Source of the DNA: Oxalobacteraceae bacterium OTU3CINTB1
GTDB lineage: Bacteria > Pseudomonadota > Gammaproteobacteria > Burkholderiales > Burkholderiaceae_D
Direction of reading: 5' to 3'
DNA length: 64,000 nt
Assembly (NCBI GenBank): GCA_024123955.1
Contig: CP099652.1
Location: forward strand, 5,828,001-5,892,000
Part shown: piece by piece, positions 1 to 8,174 of the stretch
Layout of the letters: the number at the start of each line of letters is the position of its first letter
How positions within the stretch are numbered: position 1 is the stretch's first letter
Position numbers and translations under genes: made by a program
Notes under the pieces: model-generated
Told to the model about the DNA's origin: nothing
Databases searched by the model: none
The model's input: only the letters and a program-made list of their open reading frames with translations

Positions 1-1
1 G

Positions 2-538
2 GGCATCGACTGGGACCACACCTACCGCACCAGCACCGCGCTGGGCAAGGTGGCGCTGCAATGGACCGGCACCTTCATGACCAAGGCCGAACAGGACAAC
101 CCCGGCACGGGCCTGGAGAAGAACATCGGCCGCTTCAACTCGTACGCCGACGTCACCTTCCGCGTGATCTCCAAGCTGACCGCGTCGCTGCGCACCAATA
201 TGTTCATGCACTCGCTGACGGCCAATTACCACTCTGGCTATATCGACCAGGAGTATAACGAGGACAACTCGGTGGTGCGCGAGGTGTTGGCCGACGGCAG
301 CCTGGGCGGCAACGTGCCGCTGACGCGGCGGGTCAGCTCGTACACCACCTTCGACTGGCAAACCAAGGCGCAGCTGACCAAGCAGTTCACGCTGACGGCC
401 GGCATCAAGAACCTGGCCGACATCGACCCGCCCTTCACCATGCGCAACGCCGGCGGCGGCAACCAGTCCGGTTACGACGGCCGCTACACCGACCCGCTGG
501 GCCGCACCTTCTACCTGACGGGCAATTACAAGTTCTAA
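2..538 (+). CDS. TonB-dependent receptor, C-terminal part (cut by window start)
   Basis: The open frame enters from the left edge (first full codon at base 2) and gives 178 residues of an outer-membrane beta-barrel. The visible part has alternating barrel strands, the late-barrel motif 'AGIKNLADIDPPFT', an 'NAGGGNQSGYDGRYTDP' stretch and a C-terminal 'GRTFYLTGNYKF' ending in Phe, the usual BAM recognition signal of barrel proteins. The last 50 residues closely match those of the convergent receptor at 590-3511, so the two are paralogues. Plug and signal peptide lie outside the window. The transported substrate cannot be told from the sequence. Confidence 0.9.
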   Translation, partial: GIDWDHTYRTSTALGKVALQWTGTFMTKAEQDNPGTGLEKNIGRFNSYADVTFRVISKLTASLRTNMFMHSLTANYHSGYIDQEYNEDNSVVREVLADGSLGGNVPLTRRVSSYTTFDWQTKAQLTKQFTLTAGIKNLADIDPPFTMRNAGGGNQSGYDGRYTDPLGRTFYLTGNYKF

Positions 539-556
539 GCCGGGTTGGCATGATCG

Positions 557-583
557 AAAGGGCTCCCCGGAGCCCTTTTTTTT
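557..583 (+). terminator. Rho-independent terminator of the first receptor gene
   Basis: A stem AAAGGGCTC / GAGCCCTTT with a CCCG loop runs straight into eight T residues (576-583). It lies 18 bases after the stop codon and only a few bases from the stop of the convergent gene. Confidence 0.85.
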
Positions 584-589
584 ACAGCG

Positions 590-3511
590 TCAGAACCGGT
601 AATTACCGGTGAGGTAGAACGACCGACCGCGTGGATCGCTGTAGCGCGCGTCGTACCCGAGCTGGTTGCCGCCCCCGGCGTTCTGCAACGTCAGCGGCGG
701 ATCGCGGTCGAACAGGTTCCTGATCCCGGCCGTGAGCGCAAACGCGCCGAAATCATACTTGCCCTGCCAATCGAACGTGGTGTACGACGCCGTGCGCAAG
801 CCCTCGAACGCCACCGATTCGCCGATGCCGCCATCGGGCGCCACCGCGAAGATCGCCGTGTCGAGCGGATACGGCTGGTCGTGATACCCGGAGCGGTAAT
901 TCGCCGTCAAGGTGTTGGTCAGCTTGCCGGTGACCAGGCTCAGATTCAAATGGCTCTGCACCCGGAACACCACCGCGTTGTCCGGCCCGAACCGCCCCAG
1001 GTCCGACTGCACCTCGCCGCCGGCCGTGGTGGTGTAGTTCTGCTTGAGCATATAGGTACCATTCCACGCCGCGCGCAGATCGCCGACGCGCGAGCGCAGG
1101 CGGTAGGTGAAGTCCCAGTCGACGCCGCGGTAGTTGGCCACGCCGCCGTTGATCGGCGCCAGGATATAGCCGATCGTCGTATAACCGGCCGGGTCCGGAT
1201 ACGGATTGACGAACAGCCGCTGGTACGCCTGCGGATTGGCGAACCCCACCTGCTCGGGCACGCCCGCCGACAACACCTGGTTGCGGATCTGAACGTTCCA
1301 CAAATCCAGGCCCAGCGACAGGCCCGCCAGCGGCTCGAGCCTCCCGCCCAGCGTCCATTGCCTGGACTTCTCGGGCTGCAGCCCCTCCGCGCCGCTGGCG
1401 CCGTTCGGGCCGGTCAGCAGGTCGTACTGCGCCGAGCCGACCTGGCAACCGCGCGAGCCGGGGAAAGGGCAGGCGTAGCTGCCGGCGGTGCTGCCGAAGA
1501 AGGTCGGCGAGCCGGCGATGTCGTTGATGTTGGGCGCCTTGAAGCCGGTGCCGTACGAGGCGCGCACCAGCACCGTGTCGAGCGGCGTCCAGCGTGTGCT
1601 GAGCTTGTAGGTGGCCTTGCTGAAGTCGTTGCCGACGTCGCCGCCGGGCAAGCGCTGGCGCACGCCGCTGGCGTCGGCCAGCCGCTCGAAGATGTAGCCG
1701 CTGCGGGTCTTGTCGTAGCTGTCGTAGCGCGCCGCCAGGGTCGCCTCCAGCGTTTTGGTCGCCGGCAGCAGCATCTCGGTAAACACGCCCCAATTGTCGC
1801 GCCTGGCGTCGAACGGCACCTGGCCGTAGCTGCCGCCGACCGGGTAGTTGGGCGACGCCGGCTGGGTCGAATAGCCGGAGCCGGACAGGATGGTCGGGTC
1901 GTAAGCGGTCTGGTAGCGCGTCTTCGAATAATCGCCGCCCAGCGAGACGATGGCCGTGCCGCCCGGCAGGCCGAACAGGTCGTGCTGCGCCGCCCCGTGC
2001 AGGGTGTTGAGTTTGGAGTCGGTCCGGGAGAACACGGTGCCGTTGACCAGCGCGCCGCGCAGCTGGTCGGCGCCGGCGCCGGTGACCGGATCGTAGGCGC
2101 CGGAGGCGACCAGCGCGGACAGCTTGTCGTAGTCGGAATAACCGCCGGCCGCGATATCCTTGAGCTTGGTCTTCGACAGGATCAGGCTGGCGTTCCAGGT
2201 CCAGCCGAAATGGTTGCCGTCGATGCCGGCGGCGAAGTGGCGGGCGTCGGTCTGGTACTTGTCGGCGCGTCCGCCGATCAGCACCGAGCGGTAGCCCAGG
2301 GTCGCCTCGCCACTGGGGTTTTCCAGGTTGTTGGCGTCCAGGTAGGGCTGCACATAGCGCGCGTACAACTGCGGGAAGCGGTCGGTGGTGTTGACGCCCA
2401 TCGGCTGCGCCGACGGCGCGAACTGCGCGGTCATCGCATAGCTCGACAGGATCAGCTCGCTCCAGACCGACAGCGTGTCGTTGAGCTTCAGGGTGCCTTT
2501 GAGCAGGCCGCTGTCGCGGTTCGAGCCGGGAATGTTTTCCACCGTCGCGCCGTAGTTGAAGCGGCATTGCGTGCCCTGCGGTCCGGCCAGCGGGCTGCCG
2601 CAATTGCCGTTGGCGGCCAGGTAGGGATTGATCGCCACGCCGCTGGTCTCGACCGTGCCGGCCGAGCCGCGCGGGCGCACGTTGAAGGTGATGTTGGCCG
2701 GCTCGGTGTTGCCGGTGCGCTGGTCGAAGTAGTACTGGCGGCCGCCGCTGCCGAAGCGGAAAAAGGCGCCGCGCGCCGAGAAGTCGCGTTGCAGCGCCGT
2801 CAGCCGCTCCTGCTCGTCGTGGCTGTACGAGGCCAGGACGTTCCAGCCGTCCTTCTCCAGATCGCCCCAGCCCTTGGAGATGCCGGCGCTGGACCACGAC
2901 CCGGCCGACGACTTGCGCGGCTGGCCGTAGGTGGCGAAGACCTCGCCCTTGGTCAAATCCTTTTTCAGGATGAAGTTGACCACGCCGCCGATGGCGTCCG
3001 AGCCGTACAGCGCGGAGGCGCCGTCGGCCAGGATCTCGATGCGCTCGACCGCCGCCAGCGGGATGCTTTCGATGTTGACCGCGTAGCCGCCGCCCTGGCT
3101 GGAGCCGAGCGCGCTGGGCGCCATGCGCTGGCCGTCGACCAGCACCAGGGTGTACTTGGACGGCAGCGAGTGCAGCGCGGCCGTGGTGACGCCGGCGCCG
3201 CCGCCGTTGACCGAGCTCGACGCCGGCACGAAGCCCTGCATCGACGGTTGCATCTGGATCAGTTCGGTGGCGGTGGTGGCGCCGCTCTGCTGGATCTCGG
3301 CCGCGCTCAGCACGTGCACCGGCAGCGCACCCTCGCGGGCGATGCGCTTGATCGACGAGCCGGTGATCTCGACCCGGGGAATGACCGGATTGCCGGTCGC
3401 CGCCTCCTGCGCCAGCAGCGGCGCCGGCACGGCCAGCAGGCCGAACGCGCAACACGCGCCGCCGGTGAACATCAAGCGCAACGAACGGCACAACACTTTT
3501 TCCTGCATCAT
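590..3511 (-). CDS. TonB-dependent outer-membrane receptor (973 aa)
   Basis: TonB-dependent receptor that would import a ligand across the outer membrane using TonB energy. I place the start at the ATGATG at 3511 because GGAGG lies six bases upstream; the open frame extends 20 codons further with no ribosome site. Signal peptide: 'QEKVLCRSLRLMFTGG' followed by a hydrophobic stretch ending 'PLLAQ'. The plug begins with 'PRVEITGSSIKRI' and contains 'RMAPSALGSS' and 'EILADGASALYGSDAIGGV'. The barrel ends in 'GRSFYLTGNYRF'. There is no STN signalling domain, so sigma/anti-sigma surface signalling is unlikely. Its C-terminus closely matches the receptor at 2-538. An inverted repeat at 3614-3631 lies in its upstream region. 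Substrate unknown. Confidence 0.93.
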   Translation of the reverse strand: MMQEKVLCRSLRLMFTGGACCAFGLLAVPAPLLAQEAATGNPVIPRVEITGSSIKRIAREGALPVHVLSAAEIQQSGATTATELIQMQPSMQGFVPASSSVNGGGAGVTTAALHSLPSKYTLVLVDGQRMAPSALGSSQGGGYAVNIESIPLAAVERIEILADGASALYGSDAIGGVVNFILKKDLTKGEVFATYGQPRKSSAGSWSSAGISKGWGDLEKDGWNVLASYSHDEQERLTALQRDFSARGAFFRFGSGGRQYYFDQRTGNTEPANITFNVRPRGSAGTVETSGVAINPYLAANGNCGSPLAGPQGTQCRFNYGATVENIPGSNRDSGLLKGTLKLNDTLSVWSELILSSYAMTAQFAPSAQPMGVNTTDRFPQLYARYVQPYLDANNLENPSGEATLGYRSVLIGGRADKYQTDARHFAAGIDGNHFGWTWNASLILSKTKLKDIAAGGYSDYDKLSALVASGAYDPVTGAGADQLRGALVNGTVFSRTDSKLNTLHGAAQHDLFGLPGGTAIVSLGGDYSKTRYQTAYDPTILSGSGYSTQPASPNYPVGGSYGQVPFDARRDNWGVFTEMLLPATKTLEATLAARYDSYDKTRSGYIFERLADASGVRQRLPGGDVGNDFSKATYKLSTRWTPLDTVLVRASYGTGFKAPNINDIAGSPTFFGSTAGSYACPFPGSRGCQVGSAQYDLLTGPNGASGAEGLQPEKSRQWTLGGRLEPLAGLSLGLDLWNVQIRNQVLSAGVPEQVGFANPQAYQRLFVNPYPDPAGYTTIGYILAPINGGVANYRGVDWDFTYRLRSRVGDLRAAWNGTYMLKQNYTTTAGGEVQSDLGRFGPDNAVVFRVQSHLNLSLVTGKLTNTLTANYRSGYHDQPYPLDTAIFAVAPDGGIGESVAFEGLRTASYTTFDWQGKYDFGAFALTAGIRNLFDRDPPLTLQNAGGGNQLGYDARYSDPRGRSFYLTGNYRF

Positions 3512-3613
3512 GGCAAACCTCCGCAATTGTTTTGGAAAACACCGGTCCGACGCCCGGCGCCGGGGCGGCAACGGGTCGCGGTCATGATTGGCGTTTATTG
3601 ATTTACTTCAGGA

Positions 3614-3631
3614 AGGTGTCCATCGACACCT
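3614..3631. promoter_or_regulatory. Operator-like inverted repeat upstream of the receptor gene
   Basis: Perfect seven-base arms AGGTGTC and GACACCT are separated by CATC. It lies about 100 bases before the receptor start at 3511, between that gene and the aroG terminator. Its size and symmetry suit a dimeric repressor such as a LacI-type regulator, but no regulator gene is nearby. Confidence 0.4.
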
Positions 3632-3725
3632 GGCGTGGTTGATATAAAAACATGCCAAGGAATTAAGTGTCAATCGATCTTGAGCCCGATTCGGGGTTCT
3701 TACAACAGCACGCCGCGCGCGATGC

Positions 3726-3763
3726 AAAAACAAACGGCCCCATATGGCGACTGGGGCCGTTTG
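3726..3763 (-). terminator. Terminator of aroG
   Basis: Eleven-base perfect stem CAAACGGCCCC / GGGGCCGTTTG (3731-3741 and 3753-3763), followed on the minus strand by five T (plus-strand A at 3726-3730). It lies 29 bases after the aroG stop. Confidence 0.85.
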
Positions 3764-3791
3764 TGTTTCCGGGGTGAAGTCTTCTACGGTT

Positions 3792-4871
3792 TTACTTCGA
3801 AGCCGCTTCCGCCGCTTGCGTGGCCAGGCGTCGCTGGCGCACGGCGGCGGCCAGGCCTTGCAGCACCTGCACGCTGCTGTCCCAATCGATGCAGCCGTCG
3901 GTCACCGACTGGCCGTAGGTCAGTTCTTTCCCCGGCACCAGATCCTGGCGGCCCGCCACCAGGTGCGACTCGACCATCACGCCGACGATGCGGCTGTCGC
4001 CGCCGGCCACTTGTTGCGCGATGTCCGCGCACACCGGCACCTGGTTCTCCGGCTTCTTGGAACTGTTGGCGTGCGAAGCGTCGATCATCAGGCGCGCGGC
4101 CAGGCCTTGCGCGGCGATCGCCTTGCAGGCCTCTTCCACGCTGGCGGCGTCGTAGTTGGGCGCCTTGCCGCCGCGCAGGATGATGTGGCAATCCTCGTTG
4201 CCGGCGGTCGAAACGATGGCCGAGTGGCCACCCTTGGTGACCGACAGGAAATGGTGCGGCTGCGACGCGGCCTTGATCGCCTCGACGGCGATCTTGACGT
4301 TGCCGTCGGTGCCGTTCTTGAAGCCGACCGGACAGGACAGGCCGGACGCCAGCTCGCGGTGCACCTGCGATTCGGTGGTGCGGGCGCCGATCGCGCCCCA
4401 GCTGATCAGGTCGGCGATGTATTGCGGGCTGATGACGTCGAGGTATTCGGTGCCGGCCGGCAGGCCCAGCTCGTTGATGTCGCGCAGCAGTTCGCGCGCC
4501 ATGCGCAAGCCATCGTTGATGCGGAAGCTGCTGTCCATGTACGGGTCGTTGATCATGCCCTTCCAGCCGACGGTGGTGCGCGGCTTCTCGAAGTACACGC
4601 GCATGACGATCTCCAGGTCGCCGGCCAGTTCGCGGCGCAGGTGGATCAGGCGGTTGGCGTATTCCATGGCCGCCTTCGGATCGTGGATCGAGCACGGGCC
4701 GATGACCACCATCAGGCGGTCGTCCTGGCCGTGCAGGATGCGGTGCAGCGCGATGCGGGCATTGGCGGCGGTGTGCTCGGCCGCTTCGCTGCAGGCGAAC
4801 TCGCGGATCAGGTGCGACGGTGGGACCAATTCCTTCATCTCGCGGATGCGCAAATCGTCGGTACGGGGCAT
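3792..4871 (-). CDS. aroG: 3-deoxy-7-phosphoheptulonate (DAHP) synthase, class I
   Basis: Condenses phosphoenolpyruvate with erythrose 4-phosphate, the first committed step of the shikimate pathway, in the cytoplasm. The 359 residues match the usual AroG/AroF/AroH length. Visible landmarks are 'VVIGPCSIHDPKAAMEYA' near residue 55, the 'EKPRTTVGWKG' substrate loop, 'GARTTESQVHRELASG', 'GHSAIVSTAGN', and 'IDASHANSSKKPENQ', which carries metal and phosphate ligands. Start 4871 is the first ATG after the leader. The 5' region holds a Phe/Tyr-rich leader ORF and an intrinsic terminator, so expression is probably attenuated by aromatic amino-acid supply. Which effector inhibits the enzyme (Phe, Tyr or Trp) cannot be fixed from sequence alone. 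Confidence 0.97.
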   Translation of the reverse strand: MPRTDDLRIREMKELVPPSHLIREFACSEAAEHTAANARIALHRILHGQDDRLMVVIGPCSIHDPKAAMEYANRLIHLRRELAGDLEIVMRVYFEKPRTTVGWKGMINDPYMDSSFRINDGLRMARELLRDINELGLPAGTEYLDVISPQYIADLISWGAIGARTTESQVHRELASGLSCPVGFKNGTDGNVKIAVEAIKAASQPHHFLSVTKGGHSAIVSTAGNEDCHIILRGGKAPNYDAASVEEACKAIAAQGLAARLMIDASHANSSKKPENQVPVCADIAQQVAGGDSRIVGVMVESHLVAGRQDLVPGKELTYGQSVTDGCIDWDSSVQVLQGLAAAVRQRRLATQAAEAASK

Positions 4872-4903
4872 GCTGTTCTCCAGGTATTCAAAAATGTCGG
4901 GGT

Positions 4904-4934
4904 AAAAAAAAACCGCCTCATCAGGCGGTTTTTT
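4904..4934 (-). terminator. Attenuator terminator in the aroG leader
   Basis: On the minus strand a stem with core ACCGCCT / AGGCGGT (plus-strand 4923-4929 and 4912-4918) and a GATG loop is followed by nine T (plus-strand A at 4904-4912). It lies upstream of aroG, 32 bases before the start codon, so it would end transcription before the gene. An identical AGGCGGT copy lies in the last sense codons of the leader peptide (4986-4992) and can compete for the 5' arm, acting as an antiterminator. Confidence 0.85.
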
Positions 4935-4978
4935 CAGGATTTGCGGGAACTCGTTTTTACTTCTACGTGCACCGGCCG

Positions 4979-5044
4979 CTACTCCACCGCCTTGGGGTTG
5001 GAATCGCTAAAGTAAAAGTAGCCGGTAAAGAAGAAGTGGGTCAT
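4979..5044 (-). CDS. aroG leader peptide (21 aa, Phe/Tyr-rich)
   Basis: Short ORF that begins MTHFFFTGYFYFSD and stops with TAG. Five Phe and two Tyr fall within residues 4-12, which is typical of amino-acid attenuation peptides such as the pheA leader. The codons for K18-A19-V20 contain AGGCGGT, identical to the 3' arm of the downstream terminator. A ribosome stalled at the Phe/Tyr run would leave this copy free to pair with the terminator's 5' arm, whereas a ribosome at the stop codon would mask it. A second complementarity, ACCGGC (5021-5026) with GCCGGT (4971-4976), could form the competing early hairpin. No strong Shine-Dalgarno sequence is seen. The functional role is inferred. Confidence 0.8.
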   Translation of the reverse strand: MTHFFFTGYFYFSDSNPKAVE

Positions 5045-5083
5045 GAACGTGTTCGACAGGTATTGGGTAAATATCGTGGAATG

Positions 5084-5113
5084 ACTATAACGCCAACGCG
5101 CAAGGCTTGGCAA
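5084..5113 (-). promoter_or_regulatory. Likely sigma70 promoter of the aroG leader
   Basis: On the minus strand TTGCCA (5108-5113) and TATAGT (5084-5089) are separated by 18 bases, about 40 bases before the leader-peptide ATG. The -10 box is near consensus. Confidence 0.6.
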
Positions 5114-5423
5114 GCTATTTCTTGACTAGCTTCAATGCCGTCCCTACAAAAATTTACACCTGAGCATTCCTCTTTACATCTTATCGGCTGTGACCAATTG
5201 TAATCGCCGCCCGGCCAGTACCATTGCCCGCCTTGGTGCTTTATACAGAAATCCCTCTTTACAGGTGTGAGGGTTTGCCACTGTTGGTTATCAGCACTGT
5301 TATTGAATGGTCATTGTCCGCCTGCCACGTGAAATGTTTTGATGGCTCGCCCCGCTTGTGCCAAGAGCCCAGGCCGGGCAGCAGATGAACACCCACCCAT
5401 CCCCATAGCAGGAGTAAATAATA
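5114..5423. other. Gene-free region between the aroG promoter and a receptor gene
   Basis: About 310 bases without a supportable ORF. It should carry the promoter of the receptor at 5424. Apart from the GGAG ribosome site just before 5424 I see no clear palindrome or terminator. Confidence 0.5.
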
Positions 5424-8084
5424 ATGATGATTGAAAGAGCGATGTCCCGTACGTTGCGCCTGATGTTCGCCGGCGGCCTGGCCGTATCCATGCAAGCGCA
5501 TGCCCAAGCGCAGGCCGACGGCGAACAAGCCGGCATCCAGCGCGTCGAAGTGACCGGTTCCAGCATCAAGCGCCTGGCATCGGAAACGGCGCTGCCGATC
5601 ACCACCATCAAGGCCAGCGACTTCGTCAAGCAGGGCCTTACAACGGCGGCCGAAGTGCTCAACACCATTTCGATGAACCAGAGCTCGACCGGCAGCAGCC
5701 AGTCGGTCGGCTCCGGCACCGGCGGCGTCGCCAGCGCCGACCTGCGCGGCCTGGGCGCCAACAAAACGCTGGTGCTGTTGAACGGGCGCCGCATCGCCAG
5801 CCATCCGTTCAACGGCTCCAGCGTCGACCTCAACATCATTCCACTCTCGGCCCTCGAGCGCGTTGAAGTGCTGCGCGACGGCGCCTCCGCCATCTACGGC
5901 ACCGACGCCATCGGCGGCGTGATCAACTTCATCACCAAGCGCGAAGTGCAAGGCCTGACCGTCAGCGTCGAGCGCTTCCAGCCGCAGGCCAGCGGCGCCG
6001 GCGGCGAATCGCGCCTGAACCTGTCGGGCGGCATCGGCGACCTGAACAAGGACGGCTACAACTTCTTCGGCGTGGTCGACCTGCACAAGCAGACCGCGCT
6101 GGCCGCCGCCGACCGCGACTTCGCCAGCACCAGCGTGCGTCCCGACCGGGGCGTCAACAACAGCAGTGGCACCTCGCAGCCGGGCAACTTCTTCTCCGAC
6201 AACGGCATCACCGGCAATCCGTACTACGCCGGCGGCTGCGTCGGCAAGGGCTTAATTGCCAGCCCCGTCGCCAACAGCGCCAACGGCACCTGCCGCACGG
6301 ACACCACCCAGTACATCCAGGCGATTCCGAAGACGCAGCAGGAATCCTTCCTCGGCAAGGCGACCTTCAAACTGGAAGGCGACAACCTCGCCACGGTGGA
6401 ATACCTGCACAGCCGCAGCACCAACACCAGCGCCATCGCGCCCTCCCCGCTGACGGGGCTGACCTTGACCTCGGCCAGCCCCTACTACCCGGGCGGCAGC
6501 GCCGGCGTGCCGGCCGTCGCCGGCCTGACCGGCGAGGACCTCAGCGTCAACTGGCGCACCGTGGCGGCCGGCAACCGCATGGGCTACGACACCAGCATCT
6601 CCGACCGCCTGGTGCTGGGTTCCGAAGGCCTGGTGGCCGGCTGGGACTACAACGTCGGCCTGACCTGGGCCGTCAGCAAGGCCAGCAGCGCCTTCGTCGG
6701 CGGCTACACCAACGACTCGCTGATGCAGGCGGGTGTGCTCAACGGCACGCTCAATCCGTTCGGCGAGCAGTCGGCTGCAGGCCAGGCTTATATCGATGCG
6801 GCGCAACTGCGCGGCGAATACCTGTCGGCCAAGATGACCAGCGTCGGCGTCGACGCCAAGGTCAGCCGGGAAATCTACAGCCTGCCGGCGGGCGCGGTCG
6901 GCTTCGCCATCGGCACCGAGTTCCGTCACGATAAGGCCAGCTACGACGTCAACACCGAGCTGGCCTCGCAGGCATCGAGCTCGGGCTACGCCGATGCCCA
7001 GGACCAGGCCGGCCAGCGCAACATCGCCGCACTGTACTCGGAATTGAGCGTGCCGCTGGCCAAGGATGTGGAACTGTCGATGGCCGCGCGCTACGACCAT
7101 TACAACGACGTCGGCGGCAGCTTCAATCCAAAGATCGGCCTGCGCTGGCAGCCTGCCAAGGAACTGATGCTGCGCACCTCGTACAATACCGGCTTCCGCG
7201 CGCCGACCTTGTACGACCTGCACGGGCCGGCGACGTCGACCTTCACCAGCAACTCGTACGACGATCCTGTGCTGTGCCCCGGCGGCACGGCGGCTGCCGG
7301 CGCCAATCCTAACCTGGCGTGCAACCAGCAGCAGTACATCCGCAGCGGCGGCAACATCGGCCTGAAGCCGGAAAAGTCGAAGACCTTCAGCCTCGGCGCG
7401 GTGTTCGAGCCAACCAGCGCGGTCAGCATGTCGCTCGACTATTTCAACATCAGGATCAAGGACAAGATCGGCACGGTGTCGGAGACCACCATCTTCGACA
7501 ACTACGACAAGTACGCCAGCTATTTCGTGTACTCGGCCGACGGCAAGACCTTGCAGTACGTGAACGCGGTGCTGGATAACCTGGGCGAAGTGCACACGTC
7601 GGGTATCGACGCCAGCCTGCGCTGGAAACTGCCGCGCAGCGCGGCCGGCGATTTCAGTTTCGTGGTCGATGGCACCTGGGTGCACAGCTACGAATATCAG
7701 AACGAACCGGGCGGCGCCTATGTGGAAAACGTCGGCGTGTATGCGGAGAATTCACCGGTGTTCCGCTGGAAGCACAACGCGGCGATCAACTGGAAGAAAG
7801 GGTCGTGGAGCGCGAGTTTCGCCAACAAGTATATGAGCGGCTATGTCGATCAGAACGATGTGGCGGACGCTTATTATCACAAGGTGCGCGCCTATTCGAC
7901 GTATTCGCTGTCGGCCAGTTATGCCGGCATCAGGAATACGGATTTGACGGTGGGGATCAAGAATCTGTTCGATACCAATCCGCCTTATACCAACCAGGGG
8001 ACGACGTTCCAGAGTGGTTACGATCCGCGTTATACGGACCCGCTGGGCCGGACGTTTTATGTGAAGGCGACCTATAAGTTTTAA
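5424..8084 (+). CDS. TonB-dependent outer-membrane receptor (886 aa)
   Basis: Outer-membrane TonB-dependent transporter. GGAG lies about ten bases before the ATGATG start. The signal peptide has 'IERAMSRTLRLMFAGG' and ends near 'QAHAQ'. The plug opens with 'QRVEVTGSSIKRL', then 'TLVLLNGRRIAS' and 'VEVLRDGASAIYGTDAIGGV'. The barrel contains 'LDYFNIRIKDKIG' and ends 'GRTFYVKATYKF'. The 'NPPYTNQGTTFQSGYDPRYTDP' block near the end is shared in form with the other receptors here. There is no STN domain. It is convergent with tldD, with a long palindrome between them. Nothing in the neighbourhood indicates the ligand. Confidence 0.93.
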   Translation: MMIERAMSRTLRLMFAGGLAVSMQAHAQAQADGEQAGIQRVEVTGSSIKRLASETALPITTIKASDFVKQGLTTAAEVLNTISMNQSSTGSSQSVGSGTGGVASADLRGLGANKTLVLLNGRRIASHPFNGSSVDLNIIPLSALERVEVLRDGASAIYGTDAIGGVINFITKREVQGLTVSVERFQPQASGAGGESRLNLSGGIGDLNKDGYNFFGVVDLHKQTALAAADRDFASTSVRPDRGVNNSSGTSQPGNFFSDNGITGNPYYAGGCVGKGLIASPVANSANGTCRTDTTQYIQAIPKTQQESFLGKATFKLEGDNLATVEYLHSRSTNTSAIAPSPLTGLTLTSASPYYPGGSAGVPAVAGLTGEDLSVNWRTVAAGNRMGYDTSISDRLVLGSEGLVAGWDYNVGLTWAVSKASSAFVGGYTNDSLMQAGVLNGTLNPFGEQSAAGQAYIDAAQLRGEYLSAKMTSVGVDAKVSREIYSLPAGAVGFAIGTEFRHDKASYDVNTELASQASSSGYADAQDQAGQRNIAALYSELSVPLAKDVELSMAARYDHYNDVGGSFNPKIGLRWQPAKELMLRTSYNTGFRAPTLYDLHGPATSTFTSNSYDDPVLCPGGTAAAGANPNLACNQQQYIRSGGNIGLKPEKSKTFSLGAVFEPTSAVSMSLDYFNIRIKDKIGTVSETTIFDNYDKYASYFVYSADGKTLQYVNAVLDNLGEVHTSGIDASLRWKLPRSAAGDFSFVVDGTWVHSYEYQNEPGGAYVENVGVYAENSPVFRWKHNAAINWKKGSWSASFANKYMSGYVDQNDVADAYYHKVRAYSTYSLSASYAGIRNTDLTVGIKNLFDTNPPYTNQGTTFQSGYDPRYTDPLGRTFYVKATYKF

Positions 8085-8104
8085 AAGGTCGATTAAGACC
8101 TAGA

Positions 8105-8167
8105 CCCGCACCCCGGATGCAGGGGTCGTACCCAACCGGGTACGACCCCATGTGGCCGCAGTGCGGG
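8105..8167. repeat. Nested GGGGTC...GACCCC palindrome between convergent genes
   Basis: An inner perfect 12-base stem GGGGTCGTACCC / GGGTACGACCCC (8122-8133 and 8138-8149, loop AACC) sits within an outer seven-base stem CCCGCAC / GTGCGGG (8105-8111 and 8161-8167). There is no T run, so it is not a standard terminator, though it may block readthrough from both sides. It shares GGGGTC ends with the palindromes at 47384 and 61509. Confidence 0.7.
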
Positions 8168-8174
8168 TTAGCGA

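Noticed and set aside
881..3601. 906-codon plus-strand open frame opposite the receptor at 590-3511
   Set aside because: Rich in Arg, Ala, Val and Gln runs typical of antisense reading of high-GC genes, with no domain or ribosome site.
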